A stretch of DNA of 64,000 nucleotides, from contig NZ_CP041614.1 in assembly GCF_007197555.1 (NCBI RefSeq), positions 2,410,001-2,474,000 of the forward strand, given 5' to 3'. Position 1 is the first letter of the stretch. Every line of letters begins with the position of its first letter. Positions 28,818 through 39,819 of the stretch are shown here, in pieces. The notes beneath the pieces are model-generated. The model was not told the DNA's origin. It did no database searches and worked only from the letters and a program-made list of their open reading frames with translations. This DNA is from Shewanella psychropiezotolerans. Lineage in GTDB: Bacteria; Pseudomonadota; Gammaproteobacteria; Enterobacterales; Shewanellaceae. The translations under genes and the position numbers were made by a program.

Positions 28818-30518
28818 TTATCTTTTTGGTGGGTTTAGCCTCTGTTTCTGCTGCCAATCACTGGCTAAGGTGACGGGGACCGTACTGGCTGTCAAAGGTG
28901 CATTGCCCAAAATAAGATCGGCAGCGCGCTCGGCCACCATGATTGTGGGTGAGTTAAGGTTGCCATTGGGAATGATAGGGAAAATCGATGAATCAACCAC
29001 CCTAAGCCCTTGGATGCCATGTACTCTGGTTTCTGAGTCCACTACAGCCATAGCATCTTCGCCCATCTTGCATGAACAGGAGGGGTGGTAAGCACTCTCG
29101 ACCGAGCTTCTGACGAAGGTATCGATCTCTTCATCTGTTTGAATCCCAGTTCCCGGTTGGATCTCTTCGCCACGGTACTCATCGAGCCCAGGCTGATTAA
29201 TGATCTCTCGGGTTAAACGTACACAAGCCCGAAAGCCCTCAATATCATCTTGATGAGATAGGTAATTAAATTGAATACTCGGGGCCGCATGGGGATCGCT
29301 GGATACGACCTTGACAGCACCGCGACTCTTTGGCTTGTTGTGACCTATGTGGACCTGGAATCCGTGTCCCGCGAAGGCCTCTTTACCGTCATAACGCATG
29401 GCTGCAGGCAGGAAGTGATATTGCAGATCTGGCCACTCAAGTCCTGGTTTGGAGCGAATAAAGCCACAAGACTCGAAATGATTGGTCGCGCCTAAGCCAG
29501 ATTTATTTAAGATCCAGCGGGTACCGATAAACAGCTTATTCAATGGATCGAGTTTACCATTGAGCGAAATGGGTTTAAGACACTTAAACTGAAAATAGAA
29601 CTCGAGATGATCTTGTAGGTTTTCGCCTACACCAGGTAATTCATGTATCAGGTCAATACCTGCTTTGGCCAAAGTATCGGCCTCACCTATGCCTGATAAC
29701 TGAAGAATGTGTGGCGAGCCGATGGAGCCTGCGCTCAGTACTACTTCATTGTTGCACTCGATATCGGTAATTTTGCCCTTGCGCTCATAACGAACACCGA
29801 CCGCTTTTTTACCCTGGAATAGCACCTTGTGTACCAAGGCATGGGTAACGACTGTCAGGTTACTGCGTTTCATCGCAGGTCTAAGGTATGCATTGGCCGT
29901 CGACCAACGTACGCCATTCTTGATGGTCATATGCATAGGGCCAAAGCCCTCTTGCTGGGTACCGTTATAATCCGCCGTTGCCAAGTATCCGGCATCGACA
30001 CCGGCATCGACGAAGGCCTGATATAAGGGGTTCTTCATATTGTTGCCGTTATTGATCGCCAGAGGTCCCGCATCACCACGGTACTCATCAGCGCCAAAGG
30101 CCCAGGTTTCGGCTTTCTTGAAGTAGGGCAGGCAATGGGCATAATCCCAATCTTTTGCGCCGCTTTGCTGCCACTCATCGAAATCACGGGCATGACCCCT
30201 TACGTAGACCATGCCATTGATAGAGGAGGAGCCGCCTAATACTTTTCCACGTGGGCAATGCATACGGCGATTGTCCAGGTGAGGCTCGGCCTCAGTCTCA
30301 AACTGCCATGCGTACTTAGCACTGTTCATCGGGATCGACAGGGCTGTCGGCATCTGGATGAAGATGCTTCTATCACTGCCACCGGTTTCTAATAAGAGTA
30401 CCTTGTTCGCCGAGTCTGCCGACAGTCGGTTGGCTAATACACAACCTGCACTGCCAGCGCCAACTATGATGTAATCGTACTCGGATTGTTTTTGTGTCTG
30501 GGTATTTGTCATATTCAT
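28818..30518 (-). CDS. betA: Choline dehydrogenase
   Basis: FAD-dependent GMC oxidoreductase that oxidises choline to betaine aldehyde at the inner membrane, 566 residues (E. coli BetA 556). The dinucleotide fold [19 protein letters not shown] lies at residues 15-33. GMC signatures are [19 protein letters not shown] and [18 protein letters not shown]. The active-site His lies in [13 protein letters not shown], and the C-terminal [18 protein letters not shown] is typical. It is separated from betB by three bases. Confidence 0.95.
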   Translation of the reverse strand: MNMTNTQTQKQSEYDYIIVGAGSAGCVLANRLSADSANKVLLLETGGSDRSIFIQMPTALSIPMNSAKYAWQFETEAEPHLDNRRMHCPRGKVLGGSSSINGMVYVRGHARDFDEWQQSGAKDWDYAHCLPYFKKAETWAFGADEYRGDAGPLAINNGNNMKNPLYQAFVDAGVDAGYLATADYNGTQQEGFGPMHMTIKNGVRWSTANAYLRPAMKRSNLTVVTHALVHKVLFQGKKAVGVRYERKGKITDIECNNEVVLSAGSIGSPHILQLSGIGEADTLAKAGIDLIHELPGVGENLQDHLEFYFQFKCLKPISLNGKLDPLNKLFIGTRWILNKSGLGATNHFESCGFIRSKPGLEWPDLQYHFLPAAMRYDGKEAFAGHGFQVHIGHNKPKSRGAVKVVSSDPHAAPSIQFNYLSHQDDIEGFRACVRLTREIINQPGLDEYRGEEIQPGTGIQTDEEIDTFVRSSVESAYHPSCSCKMGEDAMAVVDSETRVHGIQGLRVVDSSIFPIIPNGNLNSPTIMVAERAADLILGNAPLTASTVPVTLASDWQQKQRLNPPKR

Positions 30519-30521
30519 GTC

Positions 30522-31985
30522 TTAAAACGGGCTTTCCAGTGGCTGCATACCGACATACACAGCTTTAATTTGAGTATAGGCTTTCAAGGTCTCGCTGCCG
30601 TTTTCACGGCCTATGCCTGACATCTTGTATCCACCGACGGGCATCTCAGCAGGGGAGGCGCCATAGGCATTTATCCAGCAGATCCCTGCCTCTAGTTGAT
30701 GGATCACGCGATGGGCGCGGGTGATATCTTGAGTAAAGACACCGGCGGCTAAGCCTAAACGGGTATCGTTAGCACGTCTGATCACTTCATCTTCATCAGT
30801 AAAGGTCAGTACCGACATCACAGGGCCGAAAATCTCTTCTTTGCTCAGGGTCATTTCATCGGTGCACTGAGTAAAGATGGTAGGGGCGACGAAGAAGCCA
30901 TTAGGGGCATTCTCTGGTCGCAAGGCCTGACCACCTGTAAGCAGATGTGCGCCTTCTTCCTTGCCAATCTCGATATATTCGAGCACTTTTGCTTGGTGGT
31001 CTTTTGAAATGAGAGCGCCAAAGTTAGTGGCTGGATCCATAGGATCGCCGCAAACTATATTCTTCTGTGTGCGCTCAAGCAGTTTCTCGATAAAGCTTGG
31101 GTAAATGTCTTGCTGGACAAACACCCGGGTGCCGTTGGTACAAACTTCACCTTGAGTGTAGAAGTTACCTAACATGGCCGCAGATACCGCATTGTCGACA
31201 TCGGCATCGTTGAAGATGATCAGAGGTGACTTGCCGCCTAGCTCCATGGTCACTTGTTTCAGTGAGCCCGCTGCCGCAGCCATCACTTTTTTACCTGTAC
31301 CGACTTCTCCGGTGAAGGATACCTTAGCGATATCCTCATGTGTCGTCAGCCATGCACCGACGCGGCCATCTCCCTGAACGACGTTAAACACGCCATCGGG
31401 TGCGCCTGCTTGAGTGAAGACTTCAGCCAGATTCAGTGCTCCTCGTGGCGTCTCTTCAGACGGCTTAAAAATCATCACATTGCCGCATGCCAGTGCCGGT
31501 GCCGATTTCCAGCAGGCTATCTGCAAAGGATAGTTCCATGCGCCAATACCGGCACAGATCCCTAGAGGCTCACGGCGGGTGTAATAGAAATCATCGCCAA
31601 CTTGCTGTTGATTACCTTCGATACTTGGCGCTAGTCCTGCAAAAAACTCGATGGAGTCGGCTCCAGTCACTACGTCGACCTCAGAGGCCTCTTGCCAAGG
31701 CTTACCTGTATCTTGTACTTCGATTACGGCAAGTTCGTCATTGCGCTCTCGCAGAATCGTCACTGCCTTTAATAGAATGCGACTACGTTCCATCGGGGTC
31801 ATCTTTGACCAGATGGCAAAACCTGTCTTGGCACTTTCTATGGCCGCTTGTTGAATTTTTTCATCAGCGACTTCAACTAAGTAACTGACTTCTCCGGTCG
31901 CCGGATTAATGACTTCGAAGGTTTCACCTGTGTCATTGGAGAGAGATTGTCCGTGGACATAATTTTGATAAACAACTAATGACAT
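30522..31985 (-). CDS. betB: Betaine aldehyde dehydrogenase
   Basis: NAD(P)-dependent aldehyde dehydrogenase that finishes glycine betaine synthesis, 487 residues (E. coli BetB 490). Family motifs are [46 protein letters not shown] (general-base Glu) and [17 protein letters not shown] (catalytic Cys). The C-terminal [20 protein letters not shown] matches BetB. The start overlaps the end of betI by 10 bases, so the two are co-transcribed. Confidence 0.96.
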   Translation of the reverse strand: MSLVVYQNYVHGQSLSNDTGETFEVINPATGEVSYLVEVADEKIQQAAIESAKTGFAIWSKMTPMERSRILLKAVTILRERNDELAVIEVQDTGKPWQEASEVDVVTGADSIEFFAGLAPSIEGNQQQVGDDFYYTRREPLGICAGIGAWNYPLQIACWKSAPALACGNVMIFKPSEETPRGALNLAEVFTQAGAPDGVFNVVQGDGRVGAWLTTHEDIAKVSFTGEVGTGKKVMAAAAGSLKQVTMELGGKSPLIIFNDADVDNAVSAAMLGNFYTQGEVCTNGTRVFVQQDIYPSFIEKLLERTQKNIVCGDPMDPATNFGALISKDHQAKVLEYIEIGKEEGAHLLTGGQALRPENAPNGFFVAPTIFTQCTDEMTLSKEEIFGPVMSVLTFTDEDEVIRRANDTRLGLAAGVFTQDITRAHRVIHQLEAGICWINAYGASPAEMPVGGYKMSGIGRENGSETLKAYTQIKAVYVGMQPLESPF

Positions 31986-32581
31986 TGATGTTCTCCATAC
32001 TGGATGATCACAGCCTCAATAAAGGCTTTACATAATAATTGGGCTTGCTCGAATTCTTTCTCGGGGTAGGCGCTCAATGCGCTGCGTAGCCAAAACCCGT
32101 CAATCATAGCCGCAGTCTGTTTTGAGGCAGTTATTGCCTCAGACTCAGGAAGTAATTGCTTAAAAGAAAACAGTAAGTTGCTATATAGACGTTGGTTGTT
32201 GATGTGTTGCAGCCTGGCTAAACCTGGCTCGTGCACTGCCTGAGACCAGAAGCTTAACCAAGTCTTAGTAGCCGGGGTTGAACGTTGAAACTCGGTAAAG
32301 TTGGCTTCGACAATCATGAATAGACGTTCGATTGAGGTCAGGTTTTTACCTGAGGTGCGACTCAATAAAGCCAGTTTAAGTTCGTCGAGAAGATGCTTGA
32401 GTGTCGCCTCTATCAGACCTTGTTTACCACCAAAATAGTGACTGATTAGCCCGGATGATGTGCCGGCTAGATCGCTAATGGTATTAATTGTGGTGTGGTG
32501 TAAACCATGACGTTCAACTGAGATCAAAGTTGCGTCGATTAGCTGCTGTTGTCTCACAGCTTTCATTGGCGGCCTGGGCAT
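31976..32581 (-). CDS. betI: Transcriptional repressor BetI
   Basis: TetR-type regulator of 201 residues (E. coli BetI 195). The helix-turn-helix is [20 protein letters not shown] followed by [14 protein letters not shown], which is characteristic of BetI. The N-terminus [19 protein letters not shown] also matches. In known systems BetI represses bet genes and releases on choline. The operator lies 30 bases upstream at 32611-32630. Confidence 0.94.
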   Translation of the reverse strand: MPRPPMKAVRQQQLIDATLISVERHGLHHTTINTISDLAGTSSGLISHYFGGKQGLIEATLKHLLDELKLALLSRTSGKNLTSIERLFMIVEANFTEFQRSTPATKTWLSFWSQAVHEPGLARLQHINNQRLYSNLLFSFKQLLPESEAITASKQTAAMIDGFWLRSALSAYPEKEFEQAQLLCKAFIEAVIIQYGEHQCH

Positions 32582-32610
32582 AAAAAAGCGAATTTCCGTG
32601 TTTTAACTTG

Positions 32611-32630
32611 TTAATTGAACGTTCAATTAA
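32611..32630. promoter_or_regulatory. BetI operator upstream of betIBA
   Basis: A perfect 20-bp palindrome, TTAATTGAACGTTCAATTAA, lies 30-49 bases before the betI start. The core TTGAACGTTCAA resembles the known BetI binding site. It fits autoregulation of betIBA. Confidence 0.85.
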
Positions 32631-33228
32631 TTACAACTCTAATGGTTAGAGCTGTAACTATCAAATCAAATTCCAAAGTGAGAACTCAATCACAGATTTT
32701 TTTAGGCTTTGCGATTAGAAGGTTTCACGTTGTAAGGTACTGTTTATCAATGAGTAAGTAAAATGTTGAATCCGAAGTGTTAATGGAGAAAAATATTTCG
32801 ATATTTTATCTAAAATTAGTTTCAACCCTAACTTTTGTCGAGGTTTGGCTTTAAATTTAGTCAATTGAAAAATCTAATAACGGTTTAATTTTTTTGGAGG
32901 GAAGTGCTTTTATTGGGATAAATATTTAATTTTTAGCGTCGGTGTTTCTACAAAGAACAGCATCGAAACAGAGCACCAAAAATCGGTACCCTTAGCAATT
33001 AAAGCCGATTTTTACTCTACTTCGTCACAAATCATCCATCAGCCGAAAGCCGTAAGTTATAAGCCATAAGTTAGAGTAACCAAGCATAACTGAGTTTCAT
33101 GTTTTGTATAAGGTTTGCTCATCTTTTACTGTACTCACTCACTCACTAGCTAGAGTAACCAAGCATAACTGAGTTTCATGGCTTGTATGAGGTTTGCTCA
33201 TCTTTTACTCTACTCACTTACTCACTAG
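32631..33228. other. Intergenic region between betI and the DUF5916 gene
   Basis: About 600 bases, AT-rich, without a credible gene. The left part (32640-32930) carries the upstream promoter region of bet. The right part (33073-33228) is repeated sequence derived from the 3' end of the DUF5916 gene. Confidence 0.5.
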
Positions 33229-33286
33229 CTAGAGTAACCAAGCGTAACTTAATTTCATAAAGTAGGTTTGCTCATCCCTCGTCAGA
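33073..33286. repeat. 79-bp repeat, three copies, of the DUF5916 gene 3' end
   Basis: AGAGTAACCAAGC(A/G)TAACT starts at 33073, 33152 and 33231, an exact 79-bp period. The rightmost copy is the actual end of the gene (codons for MKLSYAWLL and stop). The other two, which repeat the same codons and stop, lie beyond the stop codon. Each copy also contains TTTGCTCATC and a run of ACTCACT. Confidence 0.9.
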
Positions 33287-35603
33287 GAATCTATATCGTC
33301 GTTTGACTGCATACCGTCTGAGTAACCCAGGTAAAACACACTCTGTGGGTTGAGCTTGTAACCGTAGAGGATCTCACTGCCTAGGCTCTGTTCGTTCTCT
33401 TTTGGTGTGCTGTAGAGGTATAAACTTGGATTGCGTTGAATATCTGTATAGATACTGGAGATGCGAATGAAGTTGTTGATATTGAAATACCAACTGAGGC
33501 GCATGTCCGTCAAGTTAGCGGTGAACAGCTCGCCATCATAAACATCTAAGCTGCGATACATATGGGATAGCTCCAGAGATACGCTGTCTGTGATATTCCA
33601 CTCTACTCCTGGGTTGATAAACAGCTGAGTGCCTAGTCTGTCGTTGCTATAATCTATGCTGTCGCCGTAATCGGCATCCAGTTCTATGCTTATCTGCCTG
33701 AAAGGGGTAAATTCGAAATAGAGCCAGCCAACATTTTCGGTAAACATCTGCGTGTTTCCCTCGATGGCCAGACTCGAAGCATCATGGCGTCTGCCGACAC
33801 GGTCTCGATTGACAAAGCCAATGGCGGTGAAGCTTTGCATCGAGCCCTCAAGCTCTATTCTTGCTTCTGTCTCCTCTTCGATTAACTCCCCAGCTTGGTT
33901 GTGGCTGATATCCCAGTCGCCACTGAGTTCGATACGGTTGAAGCTTGAATTAAGGGGATACCAAATATAGCCACCGCCCGCGACCAACTTAGTCACATCG
34001 ACTCGGCTGATAAAGCCTAAGTCGGCTCTGAAATCGTCACCAACCGATTCATATTGAGTGAAGGCAAACCAGTTGCGGCGTTTATGGACGTATTTGAGTC
34101 GATAAAAATCATCACTGATCTCATCATCTAGTTTGGTCCGCAACACGCGCTCATTGATGCCACAATCACCCAGCTCACATGAACTGTCGGGAATACAGGT
34201 ATCTTCCGAGCAGAGCTCCTTATACAGAGAATCGGGATATTCCGTGGTCGAGAATACATATTGTGCAGTAATGGTATCTTGTTTTGTCGGCTGGTATTTC
34301 ACATCACCACTGGCCACATAGTTATGGTATTGCTCGCTCTGTTTGGCTGTGACAAGTGCGCCGATAGAAAGCTCACTGCCAAAGTCGGCTCGGTATCGCC
34401 CCGCAAGGTTATAGCTTTCCTCGTCGATGCTGGCGATATCTGAGCTCAAGTTACCCGGTACCAGGAAGTTGGTCTTAGTGTCGTTGGTGACCATCACGGC
34501 GAAGGTGTGGTTATCGATCTTACTGGTGAGCTTGACACCATAGTCGGGTGAGATGATATTTCGGGTATGCAGCAGCTGCAGTTGAGTGTCGAAGTAGTCC
34601 TTATTATCGAGGAAGAAGGCCCGCTTCTCCGGGTAGAAGAGGGCGAAAGTGCTGTTAATATCCAGCTGACCCGCATCGGCTTCGACCTGAGAAAAATCAG
34701 GGCTTATGGTGGCACTCAGTAAGGTATTCGGGGTGATCCCCAGCGAATATCCAGTCCGGGCTCTATGTTGTTATCACTCTGCCAATCCTCTAACGGATCT
34801 AAATCTCGCTGACTGTTTTTGTTCATCACCAGTGACGGTGTGAGCTGTAGATCTTGGCCAGACTCTATGCCGCTGAGGCCTGTCGCCGTGCCTAACTGGC
34901 AGAGTTGGCAATTATTGTTTCTGTCAATGGAGTGGGTCGACAGTCTATGGGTCTTATCTCTCGGGTAAAAACGAATAAACTCGATGCCCCAAGTCTGCAT
35001 GTCCAGCTTGCTATCGAAATTAAATAGTCTTAAGGGCAGCTCTATTTCCACCACGTAGCCTGTATCGTTTTTTCGGGCACTGCTGTGCCATATCCCATCC
35101 CAGGCGTTACTCTCTTCACCGGTAAGCTCATTCTCTATGGAGTCCATCTGCACGCCATAGGGGTTAACGAAGAACTGATAAGCGAGGCGCTCATCATTGA
35201 AGGTGTCTAGCTTGATACCGATTAAGTCGTCACCCCAAAGAGAGTCACGGTCGGTGATATTGGCGCGGATAAGGTTACCACTGACACTGGAATCAGGGTC
35301 TTGGGCGATAAAAGAAACAAATAAACTGGTGTCAGTGGCGAAGATTTTGACCTGAGTCGCCACCGGTGCGGCTATGTTCTCCCCTGGGCTGGTTTCATAT
35401 TTTAGCTCAGCATTTGCCGCCAGCTGCCACTGACGCTCATCGAGCCGTCCATCTATGGTGATGCCTTGTTCCAGCGTTGGAATATCGATATGAAATTGCT
35501 GGCTCGTCCCAGCTAAAACTGAAAACGCGCAGGCGGATGAGGCTAATAGAATAGTAGAGAGCAGGGGACGTACTAGATGTTTAGATGTCACTTTAAAAGT
35601 CAT
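33229..35603 (-). pseudogene. DUF5916 protein with N-terminal CBM9-like domain, interrupted by a one-base frameshift
   Basis: Start at the ATG 35603, giving a signal peptide (LLASSACAFSVLAG); an upstream in-frame ATG at 35795 gives an unlikely leader. Residues 35-250 resemble a family 9 carbohydrate-binding fold (GITIDGRLDERQWQLAAN, FVNPYGVQMDSIENE, WHSSARKNDTGYVVEIELPL). The remainder is an outer-membrane barrel-like region. The first frame ends as IRWGSPRIPY. Adding one G at the run 34738-34741 (CCCC on the plus strand) yields IRWGITPNTLLSATISPDFS, which is typical of DUF5916, and runs on to the stop at 33229 (791 residues). The function of the family is not established. Confidence 0.84.
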
Positions 35604-35959
35604 TATGTTACTGCTGATCAATTTATGTTGTTGTTGTGTGTGCGAACTGTGACAGGTGAAGGCGGTTATGCGAAGCGCTAGCCGACTGGAATATGTTACA
35701 AAAATTGTCAGCATTAGAATGAGGGTCGTTTGGATTTTAACTTTGGCTTGTTTAGGGATGGGATTTCTGCTTTTGTATCTGTGTTTTAAATTCAAATATC
35801 ACAGGTAAGTTCCTAGCTTACACACACCATTTTTCTTTAAAGGCCCTTATTTAAGTCGTTTTTGCAATTAACCCAAGACTATTGGGCTAAAAACACCGAT
35901 AATTCTCATCAATTAAGACAAGCTCGCCGATTGACAGCGCACGTATCTGGACATATTTA

Positions 35960-38146
35960 ATGGAAATCAAAGTTAATTTTCTCGACAATCTTAGACTGGA
36001 AGCAAAGTTTGATGATTTTACCGTCACCGCCGATCAGCCTATTCGCTATAAAGGCGACGGCTCAGCTCCCAGCCCTTTCGATTATTTCTTAGTATCGTCA
36101 GCTCTTTGTGCGGCCTACTTTGTAAAGGTGTATTGTAAAGCTCGTGACATTTCAACGGAAAATATCAGACTGTCACAAAACAATATTGTCGATCCTGAAG
36201 ATCGCTACAACCAAATTTTCCAAATTCAGGTCGAGCTTCCCGATGACATTTCTGATAAACATAGAGAAGGTATCTTACGTTCGATCGATCGCTGTACCGT
36301 GAAAAAGGTGGTACAAACAGGCCCAGAGTTTAAAATCGAAACGGTTGAAAACTTAGACCAAGACGCTAATGCCATGTTGATGGGGCAACCCGATGACGAT
36401 ACTAGCACTTACATCTTGGGCAAAGACCTGCCACTCGAGCAAACCATCTCGAACATGACCGGCATGTTAGCCGACCTTGGTATGAAAATTGAGATATCTT
36501 CGTGGCGCAACATAGTCCCCAATGTGTGGTCTTTGCATATTCGCGATGCCGCATCTCCCATGTGTTTTACCAACGGTAAAGGCGCAACCAAAGAAAGTGC
36601 GCTTTGCTCTGCACTTGGCGAGTTTATCGAGCGCCTAAACTGCAACTTCTTCTATAACGATCAATTTTTCGGCTCCGATATCGCAAACAGTGAGTTTGTT
36701 CATTATCCCAATGAAAAATGGTTTCAGTTAGAAGAGGACGATGCGCTACCGTCTGGTATTTTAGATGACTATTGTTTAGATATTTACAATCCAGATGGTG
36801 AGCTCAGTGGCTCTAACCTCATCGATACCAACTCGGGCATGGTTGAGCGTGGCATATGTGCGATTCCCTATGTTCGTCACTCAGATGGAAAAACAGCGTA
36901 CTTTCCCTCGAATTTGATCGAAAACCTATTTTTAAGTAATGGCATGAGCGCAGGCAATAACCTGCAAGAAGCTCAGGTGCAATGCTTATCTGAGATTTTT
37001 GAGCGCGCGGTTAAAAGACAGATCATCGAGCAAGAAATAATCTTGCCAGACGTGCCCATGGATGTGCTGGAAAAGTATCCAAGTATCTTAGCGGGCATCA
37101 AAGGCCTAGAAGCACAGGGCTTTCCTGTTGTGGTTAAAGATGCGTCTCTGGGTGGCCAATTTCCGGTAATGTGTGTCACCTTGATGAACCCGAGAACGGG
37201 CGGGGTATTTGCCTCTTTTGGTGCTCATCCTAGTTTAGAAGTGGCGTTAGAGCGTAGCCTGACTGAGTTATTACAAGGTCGCAGTTTTGAAGGCTTAAAC
37301 GACGTACCTAAGCCCACCTTCGATAGCATGACTGTCACTGAGCCAGAAAATTTTGTCGATCACTTCATTGATTCAACTGGGGTTATTTCCTGGCGCTTCT
37401 TTAGCAGCAAGCATGACTATGAGTTTTGCGAGTGGGACTTCTCTGGTAGCAACGAAGAAGAGTGTCAAAGCTTATTTGGCATATTAAAAGGTATAGGTAA
37501 AGAAGCTTACATTGCTGAATTTGATCAACTCGGTGCCTCAGTGTGCCGCATTTTAGTGCCGGACTATTCAGAAGTGTATCCGGTAGAAGATCTTATTTGG
37601 GATAACACCAATAAGTCACTCCATTATCGCGAAGATATTTTAAATCTTCATTCGCTGACTGATGATGAGTTAACCAGCCTAGCTGAGCGTCTCGAAGAGA
37701 GTCAATTAGATAACCAAACCGATATTCCTACCTTGATTGGCATCGTATTTGATGACAATACCCCTTGGGGTCAGCTAACCATTATTGAGCTCAAGATTCT
37801 GATCTACCTTGCCTTGGGCGAACTTGAAGACGCCATGGAGCTTGTCGGCGAGTTCTTGCAGTACAATGACAATACGGTAGCGCGTGGCCTGTTCTATCAA
37901 GCGGTACATGCAGTGCTTGAGGTTAGCTTAGATGAAGAGTTGGCACTCGAACATTATATTAATAACTTCAATAGGATGTTCGGTAAAGACATCATGGATA
38001 ATGTGGTTGGCTCAGTGACAGGTGAGATTAAGTTCTTCGGGCTGACCCAAACCAGCATAAAGCTCGAAGGCATAGAGCCGCATCTAAGGCTGATCGAAAG
38101 CTACAAAAAGCTTCATCAAGCCCGCAAAGTTAGCGCATCGAATTAA
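35960..38146 (+). CDS. ycaO: OsmC domain/YcaO domain-containing protein
   Basis: Protein of 728 residues. Residues 1-140 form an OsmC-like domain (GDGSAPSPFDYFLVSSALCAAYFVKVYC, given as SPFDYFLVSSALCAAY, with the conserved Cys). Residues 145-560 form the YcaO domain (TNGKGATKESALCSALGEFIERL, quoted in part as GATKESALCSALGEFIER, SAGNNLQEAQVQCLSEIFER, which supply ATP- and Mg-binding glutamates). The last 150 residues are helical, TPR-like. E. coli YcaO (586) lacks the OsmC part. YcaO helps beta-methylthiolation of ribosomal protein S12 in E. coli; the family activates amide bonds with ATP. The gene stands alone and is divergent from the DUF5916 gene. Confidence 0.93.
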   Translation: MEIKVNFLDNLRLEAKFDDFTVTADQPIRYKGDGSAPSPFDYFLVSSALCAAYFVKVYCKARDISTENIRLSQNNIVDPEDRYNQIFQIQVELPDDISDKHREGILRSIDRCTVKKVVQTGPEFKIETVENLDQDANAMLMGQPDDDTSTYILGKDLPLEQTISNMTGMLADLGMKIEISSWRNIVPNVWSLHIRDAASPMCFTNGKGATKESALCSALGEFIERLNCNFFYNDQFFGSDIANSEFVHYPNEKWFQLEEDDALPSGILDDYCLDIYNPDGELSGSNLIDTNSGMVERGICAIPYVRHSDGKTAYFPSNLIENLFLSNGMSAGNNLQEAQVQCLSEIFERAVKRQIIEQEIILPDVPMDVLEKYPSILAGIKGLEAQGFPVVVKDASLGGQFPVMCVTLMNPRTGGVFASFGAHPSLEVALERSLTELLQGRSFEGLNDVPKPTFDSMTVTEPENFVDHFIDSTGVISWRFFSSKHDYEFCEWDFSGSNEEECQSLFGILKGIGKEAYIAEFDQLGASVCRILVPDYSEVYPVEDLIWDNTNKSLHYREDILNLHSLTDDELTSLAERLEESQLDNQTDIPTLIGIVFDDNTPWGQLTIIELKILIYLALGELEDAMELVGEFLQYNDNTVARGLFYQAVHAVLEVSLDEELALEHYINNFNRMFGKDIMDNVVGSVTGEIKFFGLTQTSIKLEGIEPHLRLIESYKKLHQARKVSASN

Positions 38147-38171
38147 TACGTTAAATTCTTTATTGCTAAGA

Positions 38172-38205
38172 GCTAACAGGCCCATCAAATGATGGGCCTG
38201 TTAGC
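38172..38205 (+). terminator. Long palindrome after ycaO
   Basis: Arms GCTAACAGGCCCATCA and TGATGGGCCTGTTAGC, a 16-bp perfect stem with an AA loop, 26 bases after the stop codon. There is no T-tract (ATCTAGACTT follows), so it may act as an mRNA-stabilising or processing hairpin rather than as an intrinsic terminator. Confidence 0.6.
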
Positions 38206-38284
38206 ATCTAGACTTAGTGGTTTTCAAGGCTGTTTGACTTTAATTCGCTCTGATTCCTTTATCCCGTGACACAGAGAATGATGA

Positions 38285-38575
38285 ATGAAAAAAATTGATT
38301 ATTTAGTTAAAGTTACGATTTTACCTGAAGATTTGAAACAAGCCTCTAATGACCGAGCTTGTGAGCTATTTCGTACCTATCAAATATATCAGCTATTAGT
38401 GGAATCACATTTATTGTGGAGAGTATGCCTGATAGATGAGTTTGACCATACATGGGTTGAAGTGAACTTTATTAACAACGATGGAGAGCCTGAGTTTCAC
38501 ACCATCAAGCTGGATGAAGGAACCTATCAAAGAGTTGAATTTGATACTTACCGAGTTCTAGACTCATTAGCCTGA
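38285..38575 (+). CDS. Conserved hypothetical small protein
   Basis: Protein of 96 residues that I cannot assign to a family. It is soluble, acidic in its second half and without signal peptide or membrane segment. It begins MKKIDYLVKVTILPEDLKQA. The start is preceded by GAGAATGATGA. It sits alone between ycaO and a CRP-like regulator gene, both on the same strand. Confidence 0.6.
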   Translation: MKKIDYLVKVTILPEDLKQASNDRACELFRTYQIYQLLVESHLLWRVCLIDEFDHTWVEVNFINNDGEPEFHTIKLDEGTYQRVEFDTYRVLDSLA

Positions 38576-38737
38576 ATTCACGTTATAAGTTAGAGAGTTT
38601 AGGCTGCTGTAATCAGTAGCTTATTTGATTTTTCTTACTGTAGCTTGTTAAAGTTGTAGTCTGAACTCCCCATAAAAAAGTAAGATTATGACCCAAGTAA
38701 AAATCCGCAGAGAGCAAGTTAAAATCAAGGAGATACA

Positions 38738-39289
38738 GTGAACGGGATGACAGAGCAGCTTAGGGACTTGCTTGAAAAAAGTCGTCATTCTAGCTCGTAC
38801 CCGTTAGCTAAAGGTCAGCAACTCTTTAATTGTGGTGACAAGACCGCGCATGTCTATTGGCTCGAACAGGGCTTGCTGTGCGCATATTTTGTTACCGCAG
38901 AGGGTAAAGAATTTTGCAAAGAGTTCTATTGGCAAGGGGATGTGATATATGGCATGCGCAGCCTACTCGGTAATGAACCTCTGCCTTATAGTGTGGTAGC
39001 CCTCGAGCCGTGTAATTTGCTGCGCTTATCGGTAGACGTCTACCGGACAATGATCGATCAAGATCCACAATGGGCCGATTACCACCGTGAGCAGCTGGAG
39101 CAGCACCTGTTAATTAAAGAACGTAAAGAAGCATTTCTGCTGTTAAACACTCCCGAGCAACGAGTGTTCGCCTTTCATCGTGATTATGGCTTCCTACTAC
39201 ACCGTATCAAGGACTACCAGATAGCTTCCTATCTGGCGATGACTCCGATTAGTTACAGCCGCATAAAAAAACGCCTTAACTTAACATAA
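38738..39289 (+). CDS. Crp/Fnr family regulator (cyclic nucleotide-binding fold)
   Basis: Protein of 183 residues starting at the GTG 38738, which has AAGGAG five bases upstream; the ATG at 38747 is an alternative. Residues 20-125 match the cNMP-binding beta-barrel (KGQQLFNCGDKTAHVYWLEQ, CKEFYWQGDVIYGMRSLLG). A short C-terminal helical part ends in QIASYLAMTPISYSRIKKRL, which is the helix-turn-helix of this group. The canonical cAMP-contact residues are not evident, so the ligand is uncertain. It may form a unit with the downstream acetyltransferase and exporter genes. Confidence 0.82.
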   Translation: MNGMTEQLRDLLEKSRHSSSYPLAKGQQLFNCGDKTAHVYWLEQGLLCAYFVTAEGKEFCKEFYWQGDVIYGMRSLLGNEPLPYSVVALEPCNLLRLSVDVYRTMIDQDPQWADYHREQLEQHLLIKERKEAFLLLNTPEQRVFAFHRDYGFLLHRIKDYQIASYLAMTPISYSRIKKRLNLT

Positions 39290-39348
39290 GTTAATGAGCC
39301 CCATGGCCATTCCTCATAGACTTTAGCCATTAACGAGGAAGGATAACC

Positions 39349-39819
39349 ATGCATTTTATAACCAAAAGCTTTAAAGAACTGACTATAGATGAATTGTATG
39401 AGCTGTTGCAGCTGCGCATTGAAGTCTTTGTGGTCGAGCAGACCTGCTATTACCAAGATCTTGATGATAAAGACCGTCACCCTGGAGCCCAGCATCTGCT
39501 CGGTTATCACGACGGCCGTTTAGCGGGCTATTTACGAACATTGCCAAGAGGCGTGTCTTATCCAGAGTATCAAAGCATAGGCCGGGTTGTCACCAGTGAT
39601 GCAGTGCGTGGTCAAGGGACAGGGCATCAGCTGTTAGAGGAGGGCGTCGCGCTGTGTTTAGCCCAAGACGCCGAGTTAGCAATCAAGATCTCTGCCCAGG
39701 AACACCTACAGGGCTATTATGGCCGTCAGGGATTTGTCACCGTTTCTGACGTCTATCAGGAAGATGGTATCGACCACGTGGCCATGGTCAGAGCGCCGCA
39801 ACAACTCATATCGCAGTAA
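39349..39819 (+). CDS. GNAT family N-acetyltransferase, ElaA type
   Basis: Protein of 156 residues. The N-terminal ELTIDELYELLQLRIEVFVV and EQTCYYQDLDDKD stretches are the mark of ElaA. The acetyl-CoA loop is IGRVVTSDAVRGQGTGHQLL near residues 84-103, followed by AQEHLQGYYGRQGF. The acceptor substrate is unknown. AAGGATAACC precedes the start. The stop codon overlaps the next start by one base (TAATG). Confidence 0.88.
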   Translation: MHFITKSFKELTIDELYELLQLRIEVFVVEQTCYYQDLDDKDRHPGAQHLLGYHDGRLAGYLRTLPRGVSYPEYQSIGRVVTSDAVRGQGTGHQLLEEGVALCLAQDAELAIKISAQEHLQGYYGRQGFVTVSDVYQEDGIDHVAMVRAPQQLISQ

